NCBI GenBank assembly: GCA_016926135.1
Contig: JAFGPH010000040.1
Location: 1 to 16,921, forward strand
Direction of reading: 5' to 3'
Origin: Deltaproteobacteria bacterium
Lineage (GTDB): Bacteria > Desulfobacterota > DSM-4660 > Desulfatiglandales > HGW-15
DNA: 16,921 nucleotides
Positions 1 through 6,678 of the stretch are shown here, one piece after another. Position 1 is the stretch's first letter. Every line of letters begins with the position of its first letter. The notes beneath the pieces were generated by a model that was not told the origin of the DNA, ran no database searches, and worked only from the letters and a program-made list of their open reading frames with translations. Both the position numbers and the translations under genes were made by a program.

Positions 1-165
1 CCGATTATGCCCGTGGCGCTCATGGAGAAGGATCTCAACAGCAAGCTCAAGGCGCCCTCCTTCGAAGCCAGTGCCGTGAAGGGCGCAGGGGTCGGAGAGA
101 CCCTCAAGAAGACCCTGCTCCTGACCCTGAACCATCTCCAAAAAGAGCTCAAGTGGACGGGGTAA
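1..165 (+). CDS. Ras-like/MglA-type small GTPase, C-terminal end only
   Basis: This frame is open from the first base of the window to a TAA at 163-165 and gives 54 residues; the start lies outside. The end of the protein contains a Glu-Ala-Ser-Ala-Val stretch followed by GxGVxETLKK and a final amphipathic helix. This resembles the SAK-like G5 loop and last helix of MglA-type and Arf-like bacterial GTPases, which switch between GDP and GTP states and control polarity or other signalling. The nucleotide-binding P-loop and G1-G4 motifs are outside the window, so the call rests on one short region. Only 9 bp separate its stop from the next start, so the two genes are probably one operon. GTPases of this kind are often encoded next to DUF4388 proteins, which supports the call. 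Confidence 0.55.
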   Translation, partial: PIMPVALMEKDLNSKLKAPSFEASAVKGAGVGETLKKTLLLTLNHLQKELKWTG

Positions 166-174
166 TCACCTCCG

Positions 175-1356
175 ATGGTTGGTCGATCCTCACTGGAAGG
201 CAGTCTCGGTTTCATCAGCCTTGCCGACATCTTCCAGATCCTCGGCGGCAACGCAAGTACGGGGATCCTGGAACTCACCACGCCCTATGCACCCTACCCG
301 GGCCTTATCCATTTTGAAGGCGGCAACCCAATCAACGCCTCCTGTGGAACCCTAAACGGCGTGGAGGCCGTTTACGCGCTTTTCGGATGGATCGAAGGGC
401 GATTCGAGTTCCGCGAAGAGCAGGTGACCTCGGGCAGGGCGATCAAGCAGGCTAGGATGCAGATTGTGCTGGACGCCTTGCGCATGCTCGACGACGGGGT
501 CATCAAGCAGGTGGGGGCTCCCGTCTCCCTTCACGAAGCCGTGGCGGAAGGGACTGAAGCGGCGTCCGCCACGAAGGATATGGCCCCGATTATCAAGGGT
601 CCTTTTGTCGACTACTCCTTCATCATCGGGGAAGAAGAATTCCCGGAGGGAGACAAGGTCATCAAGGAAGGGGCCCACGGCAAATGGATCTGGGTCATCC
701 TGGAAGGCTCGGTCGAAGTGAATCGGGAAACAAGCAACGGGCCGATTACGGTGGCCAGAATGGGAGAGGGTTGTTTCGTCGGGACCATCAGCGCCCTCCT
801 TTTTCAGGAACACGCCAGGAGCGCCAATGTAAAGGCATTGAGTTCTCTCCGCCTGGGGCTGCTGGACACAGAGCGGCTCAGCAAGATATTCACCTCCCTC
901 TCGCCGGATTTCCGTTCTGTCCTGGTCAGTCTGGACAGGAGGCTGCGCAGGATTACCGACAGGGCCGTAGATCTCTTCGCCGGGGAGGACGGCCTTGCCG
1001 GGGCAGCCGACGGCAAGGAGATCGTGATGGAAAAGGGTTCGCCGAAAGAGGAGCTTTTCACCATCCTGGACGGCGAGGCCCTCCTCATCGGCGAGTCCCA
1101 AAAGGGTTCTCTTCCGCTTGTCCTGCTGGGCAAAGAGGACTTGTTCGGATTCCTGCCTTTCCTGGATACGGGCCTCGAACCGCGATCCGCCGCAGTGGCC
1201 GCATCCAAGGAATTGAAGACAAGGCCCCTGGATTCGGAGGCCCTTCAAAAGGAATACAACCAGCTGCCCGCCACCTTCAAAAACCTGATCTACCACATGG
1301 GCCTGTGTATCTTCGCCACCACCCGCACCCTCTACCACATTCATCAGCGCGACTGA
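175..1356 (+). CDS. DUF4388 (PATAN) protein with two cyclic-nucleotide-binding-like domains
   Basis: The protein has 393 residues. Residues about 5-105 match the DUF4388/PATAN pattern: 'SLGFISLADIFQIL' near the start, then 'TGILEL', a glycine-centred 'IHFEGGNPINA', and 'EGRFEF'. PATAN domains are found in signalling proteins beside Ras-like GTPases and response regulators. Residues about 145-255 form a cNMP-binding-like fold (GDKVIKEG, LEGSVEV, ARSANV). Residues about 275-365 look like a second copy (IVMEKGS, ILDGEA, FGFLPFL, PRSAAV). Both keep the Arg-Ser-Ala part of the phosphate-binding cassette, but neither has the usual FGE glutamate that contacts the ribose, so ligand binding is uncertain. 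No signal peptide or membrane segment is visible, so it should be cytoplasmic. The start is the first ATG after the GTPase stop; no strong ribosome site is visible, which fits translational coupling. Confidence 0.85.
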   Translation: MVGRSSLEGSLGFISLADIFQILGGNASTGILELTTPYAPYPGLIHFEGGNPINASCGTLNGVEAVYALFGWIEGRFEFREEQVTSGRAIKQARMQIVLDALRMLDDGVIKQVGAPVSLHEAVAEGTEAASATKDMAPIIKGPFVDYSFIIGEEEFPEGDKVIKEGAHGKWIWVILEGSVEVNRETSNGPITVARMGEGCFVGTISALLFQEHARSANVKALSSLRLGLLDTERLSKIFTSLSPDFRSVLVSLDRRLRRITDRAVDLFAGEDGLAGAADGKEIVMEKGSPKEELFTILDGEALLIGESQKGSLPLVLLGKEDLFGFLPFLDTGLEPRSAAVAASKELKTRPLDSEALQKEYNQLPATFKNLIYHMGLCIFATTRTLYHIHQRD

Positions 1357-1431
1357 TTTCCCTTGAGGGATATGGTCGCATCGCACCGGCAACCGTCTCA
1401 GAACGCTTGGGCAAGTGCCCGTTGAGGAGGT

Positions 1432-1605
1432 TTGCGCACGAGAATATCGGTAAAGGTCGCAGTGGGGCTGGTGGCTTATGCCCCGCTCTTTGTCCCGCCG
1501 CCGCAAACCCTGGCGGTGGATGAAAAACAGGAGCCCGGAGCCCTCTTTGAAAAGCGGTGTTCCAAATGTCACGATCTGGCCAAGACCAATCCGGAGACAT
1601 GCTGA
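1432..1605 (+). pseudogene. Truncated c-type cytochrome (one CxxCH haem site)
   Basis: A short reading frame, about 57 codons from a TTG at 1432, begins with a signal-peptide-like segment: basic residues, then a hydrophobic run ending near 'PPPQTLA'. It continues into 'ALFEKRCSKCHDLAKTNPE'. CSKCH is a haem c attachment motif, and the surrounding pattern is typical of small periplasmic class I cytochromes, which normally run 50 or more residues further and include a distal Met ligand. Here the frame ends at a TGA (1603-1605) that lies inside the left arm of a perfect inverted repeat. No continuation was found downstream in any frame. The start is uncertain: GGAGG at 1426-1430 is only 1 base from the TTG, and a GTG at 1462 is also possible. 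It is probably a 3'-truncated relic; a very short functional haem protein is less likely. Confidence 0.55.
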
Positions 1606-1648
1606 GGTATCGAAGCATGAGCGGAGCATTCACCCTTCGATACCTCAG
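1602..1648. repeat. Perfect 14-bp inverted repeat (stem-loop)
   Basis: Left arm ctgaggtatcgaag (1602-1615) and right arm cttcgatacctcag (1635-1648) are exact reverse complements with a 19-nt loop. A further 7-bp pair, catgctg at 1598-1604 and cagcatg at 1658-1664, surrounds it and partly overlaps the left arm. There is no T-run after either side, so it does not look like an ordinary intrinsic terminator. It sits exactly where the cytochrome c frame breaks off, suggesting a small palindromic insertion or a rearrangement endpoint. Confidence 0.8.
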
Positions 1649-1844
1649 GGCGAATGGCAGCATGACCGATCTGTGAAGGTTATTTCCTGACAAGCCCTTA
1701 CTGCATTGATCAATCTGAAACAGCCCCCGTGCCTTTCAACCTCCCCGTAAAGCACCAAAGTGATATACCAAGAGAGGCAGAGGTTGTCCCCTGTGTCCCC
1801 ACTCAGATTGCCTTCCGCCAGCCACCCTCCTTACCCGCGCAGGA

Positions 1845-2396
1845 TTACCTGATCCTTTGCAGATCACCCAAGGACATACCACGGTTTGACGCCTCTCCCA
1901 GGATGAGTTCCGCTGCCCAGGCCGCGGCTCTCCCCACAACAGACGTGCATTTGTCACGATGGGCCCCCAGTCTTTCAAACTCTTTTCTTTCCCGGGCATC
2001 TCTGAGATCAAAACACCTTCCGAAAATGCCGCGATGGATCTCTCTGCAGATGTTGCTCCCGTATTGGCGGTTGAATCTCTCCATGAGGCCCCTGGCCATC
2101 CGGTGCGCACAGTCCTTCTCCTCCCTGTCATCATCCCATCTCTCTCGCCGCCTGCCAAAAAGCGAACTCATCACCATGATGCCGCCCGTATAGCCTCCAC
2201 AAGAACCTTCGCAAGAAACCCCTCCACCGGCCGTCAGGCCGCTTCCCGCCTTGAACACAACGTCATTCTGGATGTCCAGGGCATCCTGAATCGCCGCTAT
2301 CGTGCACTGGCAGCAACCTGTAATGGTCCTTTCATATTCCATGCCCAGGGAAAGTGCTCGCTGAATGATCGCCTCATGCTCGCCGATCTTGTTCAT
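1845..2396 (-). CDS. C_GCAxxG_C_C family (redox-active) protein
   Basis: The protein has 183 residues from the ATG at 2396, chosen because GGAGG lies 9 bases upstream; an in-frame ATG at 2435 has no such site. The N-terminus resembles the family signature (ALSLGMEYERTITGCCQCT, an IQDAL helix). Cysteines stand at about 28, 29, 31, 62, 66, 117 and 150, in the contexts GCCQC, CEGSCGGYTGG, NICREI and DKCTSVVGRAA. The order matches the C_GCAxxG_C_C family (PF09719), which is proposed to be redox-active or metal-binding and often occurs in anaerobes; its biochemical role is not settled. No signal peptide is seen. It is encoded opposite to its neighbours and is probably a single-gene unit. Confidence 0.8.
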   Translation of the reverse strand: MNKIGEHEAIIQRALSLGMEYERTITGCCQCTIAAIQDALDIQNDVVFKAGSGLTAGGGVSCEGSCGGYTGGIMVMSSLFGRRRERWDDDREEKDCAHRMARGLMERFNRQYGSNICREIHRGIFGRCFDLRDARERKEFERLGAHRDKCTSVVGRAAAWAAELILGEASNRGMSLGDLQRIR

Positions 2397-2729
2397 TGCC
2401 CGGAACCTCCGCTCGTCCCCCCCGGCTATATCCATAGCCAGTCGTGACACTGTATACTTATCGACGTAACAGGACAGGGAACCCGTTCTCCCGATTCGGA
2501 TCGGATCCACCGATAACACAATTGATCACATATTGAAAAGGATGAAGACCCTCGCCGGATCAACCCTTGAAAGTCGCTGAAGTTTCTGACAGAATACCTC
2601 ACCGGTAGTCTGATCTTGCGTGATGGAAGAGCAGATGGAGGGTGATGCGCAGGGCGAAGATGAGGAACCCGCAAGAAACCTTATTTCCTCCGGAGACACC
2701 TGCTTTCCGGAAAAGACCGGGGTGCTAGG
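2397..2729. other. Intergenic region between divergent genes
   Basis: This 333-bp stretch separates the divergent C_GCAxxG_C_C gene and the kinase gene, so it must hold their promoters, unless the kinase is driven by something else. No convincing -35/-10 pair stands out on either strand. A 36-codon plus-strand reading frame lies at its right end and is listed separately. Confidence 0.5.
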
Positions 2730-2733
2730 ATGA
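2623..2733 (+). CDS. Possible 36-residue leader peptide overlapping the kinase start
   Basis: An ATG at 2623 opens a 36-codon frame whose TGA (2731-2733) overlaps the kinase ATG (2730) as ATGA. The product is acidic at its N-terminus (MEEQMEGDAQGEDEEP) and has no recognised domain. There is no clear ribosome-binding site. The overlap is what translational coupling looks like, and the kinase itself has only a weak ribosome site (ggggtgctagg), but a chance frame of this length is common. Treat it as a possibility only. Confidence 0.2.
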   Translation: MEEQMEGDAQGEDEEPARNLISSGDTCFPEKTGVLG

Positions 2734-4025
2734 CCGTTGACACGATTCCGACATCGGTAGGCAGATACCTCATCAACGCGGAACTAGGGAGAGGGAGCAT
2801 GGGGGCTGTCTATCTGGCGTGGGATCCGTTTATTGAACGAAAGGTAGCCATCAAGACAGCCATTGCATCCTCCAAGGACCCTCCTGATCTCGAACAGTTC
2901 AAGAAGGTCTTCTTCAACGAAGCCCGCGTGGCAGGAAGACTCATGCACCCCTCCATTGTGGCGTTGCATGACGCGATTGTGGAGGATGACACCTGCTACC
3001 TTGTCATGGAATACGTCGAGGGCGCCACGCTGAAACAGTACTGCAACGAAACTTCGGTGCTGCCGCTCGCCGACATTGTGAGGATCATTTTCCAGTGTGC
3101 AAAAGCCCTGGAATATGCACACTCCAATGGAGTCATTCACCGCGATATCAAGCCCAGCAATATCCTCATCTCAAACAGAGGAGAAGCGAAGGTCGCTGAC
3201 TTCAGCATCGCCATGCTGGAAGGGGCATCTTACACCGAGAAATCCGGGAGCCTCACCGGATCCGTGTATTACCTGTCCCCGGAACAGCTCCGACAAGAGA
3301 AGGTGGTCCCCCAGAGCGACCTTTTCTCACTCGGTGTGGTCATGTATGAGTTGCTGACGGGTGTCAAACCGTTCATGGCTGAAACCGATGTGGCCGTCTT
3401 CTACAAGATACTGAACGACAACCCCGCGCCCCCGAGAGAATACCGGGCGGAAATCCCAGGATCCCTTGAGACCATTGTCGCCCGGGCACTGGAGAAGGAC
3501 CCAAACAACCGCTACAGAAGCGGAATCGAGATGGCGGCCGATCTGACCAGCGTTTACGACACGATGAAATCCCTGGATATCGAGATCAGCCACCAGGAGC
3601 GGTTGAACGCTCTGAAGAGGATGGAGTTTTTTCAGGATTTCCATCCGGGCGAGTTGGCAGAGGTCATCGAATCGACCCAATGGCTTGAGTACCAGCCGGA
3701 CGCCACCATTATCGCCGAAGGGGAAATCGATGACTGTTTCTACGTCCTCGTGATGGGGAAGGCCATCGTCCACAAGAGGGGGAATCTTCTGGCAGAGCTG
3801 AAGAGGGGGGATTGCTTTGGTGAGATGGCCTATCTGGGCGCAAGCCAGCGCAGCGCCACCATCAGGGCCGCGACGCGGGTCGTTTTGATCAAGATGAGTG
3901 CATCGACGGTGAAAGTGACCTCCGCCAATACCAGGCTGAGATTCTATGAGGCGTTCTCCAGGACCTTGATCCAGCGACTCGCGCGCGCGAGTGAACTTCT
4001 CACCGACCAGGGGTCAGATCCTTAA
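2730..4025 (+). CDS. Ser/Thr protein kinase with C-terminal cyclic-nucleotide-binding domain
   Basis: The protein has 431 residues. Residues about 13-275 are a Hanks-type kinase domain: glycine-rich loop GRGSMGAVY (20-28), ATP lysine in VAIK (K42), helix-C glutamate E64, catalytic loop HRDIKPSN (137-144, D139) and activation segment ending SPEQ. The magnesium motif is DFS (157-159) instead of DFG; the aspartate is kept, so activity is still expected. Residues about 295-395 form a cNMP-binding domain with the phosphate-binding cassette largely intact: FGEMAYL (E365) and QRSAT (R374). No transmembrane helix or PASTA repeats are present, so this is a soluble kinase, unlike PknB. The likely role is phosphorylation of Ser/Thr on partner proteins under control of a cyclic nucleotide. 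It has the same parts as eukaryotic protein kinase G but in reverse order. Ligand and targets are unknown. Confidence 0.92.
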   Translation: MTVDTIPTSVGRYLINAELGRGSMGAVYLAWDPFIERKVAIKTAIASSKDPPDLEQFKKVFFNEARVAGRLMHPSIVALHDAIVEDDTCYLVMEYVEGATLKQYCNETSVLPLADIVRIIFQCAKALEYAHSNGVIHRDIKPSNILISNRGEAKVADFSIAMLEGASYTEKSGSLTGSVYYLSPEQLRQEKVVPQSDLFSLGVVMYELLTGVKPFMAETDVAVFYKILNDNPAPPREYRAEIPGSLETIVARALEKDPNNRYRSGIEMAADLTSVYDTMKSLDIEISHQERLNALKRMEFFQDFHPGELAEVIESTQWLEYQPDATIIAEGEIDDCFYVLVMGKAIVHKRGNLLAELKRGDCFGEMAYLGASQRSATIRAATRVVLIKMSASTVKVTSANTRLRFYEAFSRTLIQRLARASELLTDQGSDP

Positions 4026-4053
4026 ATACACTGGACTGCTGACACAGCTTGCC

Positions 4054-4383
4054 TCAGAAACCGCGGCCGCCTCCTCGCCCGCCTCTGCCGCCTCCATATC
4101 CTCTTCCACCACCACGTCTCTCACTATCGCCACGACCTCCGGCGCGAGGGCGAGCCTCCTTCACGTTGACCGATCGGCCCTTCAAGTCCTTCCCGTCCAA
4201 GCCTTCTATTGCAGACTGGGCCTCACCTTTTGCCGGCATTTCGACGAATCCGAATCCCTTTGATCTTCCATCGTACATGTCTTTGATAATTTTAGCGGAT
4301 TCGACCTGACCGAAGGCCTCAAAAGCCTCCTTCAGGACCTCTTCCGTGACTTCGTACGACAAGTTACCCACATAAATATTCAT
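4054..4383 (-). CDS. Glycine-rich RRM RNA-binding protein
   Basis: The protein has 109 residues. Residues 1-77 are a single RNA-recognition motif with RNP2 IYVGNL (3-8) and RNP1 KGFGFVEM (42-49), each carrying the aromatic residues that stack on RNA bases. Residues about 78-109 are an arginine-glycine tail with several RGG-type repeats. Such short bacterial RRM proteins resemble the Rbp proteins of cyanobacteria and are thought to bind RNA, sometimes in the cold. The start at 4383 is chosen because GGGAG lies 7 bases upstream; the frame is open a further 23 codons without a better site. Its stop is 28 bp from the kinase stop and convergent, with no obvious terminator between. A second single-strand nucleic acid binding protein, a cold-shock protein, lies about 2.4 kb away. 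Confidence 0.93.
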   Translation of the reverse strand: MNIYVGNLSYEVTEEVLKEAFEAFGQVESAKIIKDMYDGRSKGFGFVEMPAKGEAQSAIEGLDGKDLKGRSVNVKEARPRAGGRGDSERRGGGRGYGGGRGGRGGGRGF

Positions 4384-4505
4384 AATTGACTCCCTTCTTT
4401 GTTTTGAAGATCTTCTCTGACCGTTGTTCGTCAGATTCTGTGTGAAACACAATTCATTCGGCTCACAAGGCCGGGGGATGCGAACGACCTCCTTTCAGCC
4501 CCTAA

Positions 4506-4531
4506 AGGAGCCTGTAATCAGACAGGCCCCT
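4506..4531 (-). terminator. Hairpin between the FKBP and RRM genes, possible terminator
   Basis: Arms 4506-4515 and 4522-4531 pair over 10 positions with one mismatch around a 6-nt loop. On the minus strand it lies 57 bp after the FKBP stop and ahead of the RRM gene. The following bases contain only a short T run (cctttagg), so it may be a weak terminator, an mRNA-stabilising hairpin or part of the RRM leader. Confidence 0.35.
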
Positions 4532-4587
4532 GGAGGTGCTGCATTCCTGCTGCGCTTCCTTACCCACCCTGCACCTAAGTGAAAACA

Positions 4588-5016
4588 TCATACCGCTTCA
4601 AGCAGTTCGACATCGACCAAGAGGGCATTTCCCGCCAAGGGATGATTGGCATCGAGGGTTACGTCGTCCTCATTGACGCTTGTAATGACTGCCTTGAAAT
4701 AGGCATCATTGTGTTGTCGCCTCTGGAGCCGCTGCCCAACAGCAGGCGATATATTAGGGGGCAAACGGTCTTTGGCCACATCGACAACCAACTCCTCCCG
4801 CCTCAATCCAAATGCGTTCTCCGGCGGGATTCGGATTGTCTTTTTGGCGCCAATTTCCATGCCGACGATTCCTTCTTCAACGGCAGGCATGAGTCTTCCG
4901 CCCCCCAGGGTAAGCCGAAGGGGCTGCCTCTCTCTCGAAGTCTCAACCACATGGCCGTTTCCCAGCATTACCGTGTAATGAACTGTAACAATGTCACCGT
5001 TTCTTGCCTGGCTCAT
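4588..5016 (-). CDS. FKBP-type peptidyl-prolyl cis-trans isomerase, SlyD-like
   Basis: The protein has 142 residues. It starts with 'GDIVTVHYTVMLGNGHVVETS', the first FKBP strands, followed by EEGIVGMEIGAKKTIRIPPENAFG. It then carries an inserted 'flap' segment (about residues 74-120) and the characteristic ending 'DANHPLAGNALLVDVELLE', which is the SlyD signature. SlyD-like proteins speed up prolyl bond isomerisation and act as chaperones through the flap domain. The long histidine-rich metal tail of E. coli SlyD is absent. There is no signal peptide, so it is cytoplasmic. AGAGGT lies 7 bases upstream of the ATG. It is 24 bp downstream of the XRE-type gene and 27 bp separates that from the excisionase-like gene, so the three are likely co-transcribed. 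Confidence 0.93.
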   Translation of the reverse strand: MSQARNGDIVTVHYTVMLGNGHVVETSRERQPLRLTLGGGRLMPAVEEGIVGMEIGAKKTIRIPPENAFGLRREELVVDVAKDRLPPNISPAVGQRLQRRQHNDAYFKAVITSVNEDDVTLDANHPLAGNALLVDVELLEAV

Positions 5017-5040
5017 CAGGGCACCTCTACAGCCATACTA

Positions 5041-5265
5041 TCAGGCATTTATAAAAATCCGGCCCTTCTCGGAGAGGGGATACCCAAAGGCCAACAGGAT
5101 CTTCCTTTTGGTCTCAATTCGACAACTCTGACCTTGCTCGATCCTATCGACCGTCAATGAGGAAATCCCTGCCCTTCTGGCAAGCTCCGCCTTGCTCATG
5201 ACAAGTCTTTCCCTGGTTTTTCGAACCGCATTGCATTCCAACCCGCCGTACAGTTTCATTCTCAT
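5041..5265 (-). CDS. Small XRE-family helix-turn-helix regulator
   Basis: The protein has 74 residues. The core 'VRKTRERLVMSKAELARRAGISSLTVDRIE' (about 14-43, seen in parts) is a five-helix Cro/C1-type HTH, with SKAELARRAG and SSLTVDRIEQG as helices 2-3. The C-terminus 'KILLAFGYPLSEKGRIF' is typical of short stand-alone regulators of this group and has no effector domain. It should bind DNA as a dimer; its operator is unknown. GGAGGA lies about 11 bases before the ATG. It lies between an excisionase-like gene and a SlyD-like gene on the same strand with short gaps. Confidence 0.85.
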   Translation of the reverse strand: MRMKLYGGLECNAVRKTRERLVMSKAELARRAGISSLTVDRIEQGQSCRIETKRKILLAFGYPLSEKGRIFINA

Positions 5266-5292
5266 GATAGATACGTTCCTCCACCGGGTCTC

Positions 5293-5454
5293 TTAGCCTT
5301 TGGCGATCCATTCATCAATTGCCTCTTTGTCAAATCGCCAGACTCTACCGACTCGGAATGAAGGGATTTTCCCTGCCTTGGCAAGCTTGCAGATCGTTAT
5401 TTGATGCATTTTGAGGTACTTCGCCATTTCTCTGGTTGTCATGATCTGCGCCAA
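5293..5454 (-). CDS. Excisionase/AlpA-type helix-turn-helix protein, TTG start
   Basis: The protein has 53 residues from a TTG at 5454. The motif 'MTTREMAKYLKMHQITICKLAKAGKIPSFRVGRVWRFDKEAIDEWI' (seen in parts) is the classic excisionase-family winged HTH: a TTREMAKYL helix, a recognition helix, then the wing KIPSFRVGRVWRF. The TTG is preferred because GGGGGAG (5462-5467) stands 6-7 bases upstream; the first in-frame ATG (5442) has that site about 19 bases away, and a frame extending to 5526 would run through a strong hairpin. Proteins of this type direct prophage excision, but free-standing copies act as transcription regulators. No integrase or att site is visible nearby, so a regulator is more likely. 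Confidence 0.85.
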   Translation of the reverse strand: MAQIMTTREMAKYLKMHQITICKLAKAGKIPSFRVGRVWRFDKEAIDEWIAKG

Positions 5455-5461
5455 AACAGAC

Positions 5462-5467
5462 TCCCCC
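5462..5467 (-). promoter_or_regulatory. Ribosome-binding site that fixes the TTG start at 5454
   Basis: On the minus strand the sequence reads gggggagtctgttttggcg. The purine run is spaced correctly for the TTG and too far from the downstream ATG, so it decides the start of the excisionase-type gene. Confidence 0.6.
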
Positions 5468-5490
5468 TTCAGTCTCTGACTTGTGAGAAG

Positions 5491-5518
5491 CATGGACGAC
5501 TCTACCGAATCGTCCATG
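5491..5518. repeat. Near-perfect palindrome upstream of the excisionase-type gene
   Basis: catggacgactc (5491-5502), a 4-nt loop (tacc) and gaatcgtccatg (5507-5518) form a 12-bp stem with a single mismatch. It lies 37 bp upstream of the TTG start of the excisionase-like gene. No T-run follows on the minus strand, which argues against a terminator for the upstream gene. It could be an operator for one of the two adjacent HTH proteins or a leader hairpin. Confidence 0.6.
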
Positions 5519-5615
5519 ATACACAATGATCCCCCTCGCGTGGGGTTGCGGATACCCTACGGCAGATCGCTTTGAATTGTGCCTCCGGCCACAGGCGCAA
5601 AGAGGGATGAAGCCC

Positions 5616-5966
5616 TTACATCTTGAGTTCCAAAAGCCGTCTGGCACACTCATCAGCAACGAAACTATCCGGTTCCTTCTCACCGGGCATCGTAGCCCAG
5701 CCCTGTTTTTGCACGAATTCACCCCTCTTGTAATACTCTTCTGCCTTCAACTCCTTGAGTCGCTCTTGCCTGTTTGGATCTTTCATGAATTGTGCGACCG
5801 AAATCGGCGTCAAGCGATCGAGCACGGCACTGGCTGCAATCTCTTTGGCTTGAGCCTCGGCAGAGCCACTTGTTACTACCCATCCTGCAGAGAAAATCAC
5901 AATAAGCAACATGAGCGAGCCGACCGCCATTCCCCATACAAAGGGTTTGATATCTTGCTTTTTCAT
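5616..5966 (-). CDS. Small single-pass membrane protein, unknown function
   Basis: The protein has 116 residues from the ATG at 5966, which has GGAGG 8 bases upstream; an in-frame ATG at 5981 lacks one. Residues about 8-31 form one hydrophobic helix (FVWGMAVGSLMLLIVIFSAG) preceded by lysines, so the rest should face the periplasm. The remainder has no recognised domain. It includes 'VLDRLTPISVAQFM', a charged helix (NRQERLKELKAEEYYKRG) and 'GWATMPGEKEPDSFVADECARRL' (given in parts). A single cysteine is present near the C-terminus. The look is that of a conserved hypothetical protein of deltaproteobacteria, recognised from memory only. It could be an anchored assembly factor. The next gene on the strand is 161 bp away across the palindrome. 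Confidence 0.75.
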   Translation of the reverse strand: MKKQDIKPFVWGMAVGSLMLLIVIFSAGWVVTSGSAEAQAKEIAASAVLDRLTPISVAQFMKDPNRQERLKELKAEEYYKRGEFVQKQGWATMPGEKEPDSFVADECARRLLELKM

Positions 5967-6434
5967 CTCGGGTGCCTCCATTTTGAGAGGGTTAGCGATG
6001 TGGGCCTTCTTTCTCCGAAGAAGGGAGATCCATTCCGAAGATGACAGTTGCCTTTTCCGAGGGTTCACTCGCAGCGCTACTGTCACCATTGGCCAAGATT
6101 TCTTTTGCCCGATAGAACGATGAGGCTGAAAAATAGAGAGAAACGTATGAAAGGGGGAGGCATTTCAAAAGAAACGGGGAAGAACAAGAGGAGGGAGGAA
6201 ACCGCTTCTTGCTGCCGGACGATATGGATTAATCACCCACCCTTTTCAACATGGTATTCCAAGTCCCGAACGGAACACTCAGCTACTTCTGAATTTGCCT
6301 ATCTCTTTCCGGACACGGCCCTGAAACCTGCCAACCTGATTCAATAGAATAGTGCTTCTACAATATTTCTAATAAGTATCTATTATCATTATTATAAATA
6401 ATTAATTTCTTATATATCTTATAATTTTTATCAT

Positions 6435-6463
6435 ATTTTAGGCTAATATTTAATATAAGTCAA
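6435..6463 (-). promoter_or_regulatory. Candidate sigma-70 promoter in the AT-rich island
   Basis: On the minus strand TTGACT (plus 6458-6463) and TAAAAT (plus 6435-6440) are separated by exactly 17 bp. Each box matches the consensus at 5 of 6 positions. It points toward the small membrane-protein gene, whose start is about 465 bases further on, so it would give a long leader or a separate small RNA. AT-rich DNA yields such matches by chance, hence moderate confidence. Confidence 0.4.
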
Positions 6464-6678
6464 GCTTTTATTTTTTTTAATATGTTCTTCTTGCCTAGAT
6501 AGTCGATTTTGTTGGTCTTGACCATCGCGGCTTTGTCAGCCATACCTCCATCGTTGCCTGGGGGGAGGGAATGAAGTCCGAGGAAGGGGCAACCCTTTGC
6601 CGTCTGGGTGGGCTGAAAATCCAAAAAATCGTCTGCGATCAATTGAAATTCGAGGGAAAGGCGGTTGCCGGATAGAGA

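Noticed and set aside
352..1629. Long minus-strand reading frame opposite the PATAN gene (425 codons)
   Set aside because: It mirrors the codon pattern of the plus-strand gene, shows no recognisable domain, and the plus-strand protein has clear DUF4388 and cNMP motifs.
4054..4150. Low-complexity plus-strand frames rich in Ala, Ser and Pro
   Set aside because: They are the reverse side of the Arg-Gly tail of the RRM protein.
5041..5454. Prophage or integrated element, suggested by the excisionase-type gene
   Set aside because: No integrase, att-site repeat, phage structural gene or tRNA was found around it.
6490..6640. Cyclic-di-GMP-type riboswitch on the minus strand
   Set aside because: Short pieces such as GACAAAGCC resemble the consensus, but the P2 hairpin with its tetraloop and the downstream receptor are absent.
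6460..6642. Minus-strand frame beginning MADKAAMVKTNK or slightly earlier
   Set aside because: Its GGAGG is only 1 base from the candidate ATG, the product ends in the AT-rich island, and no family was recognised.
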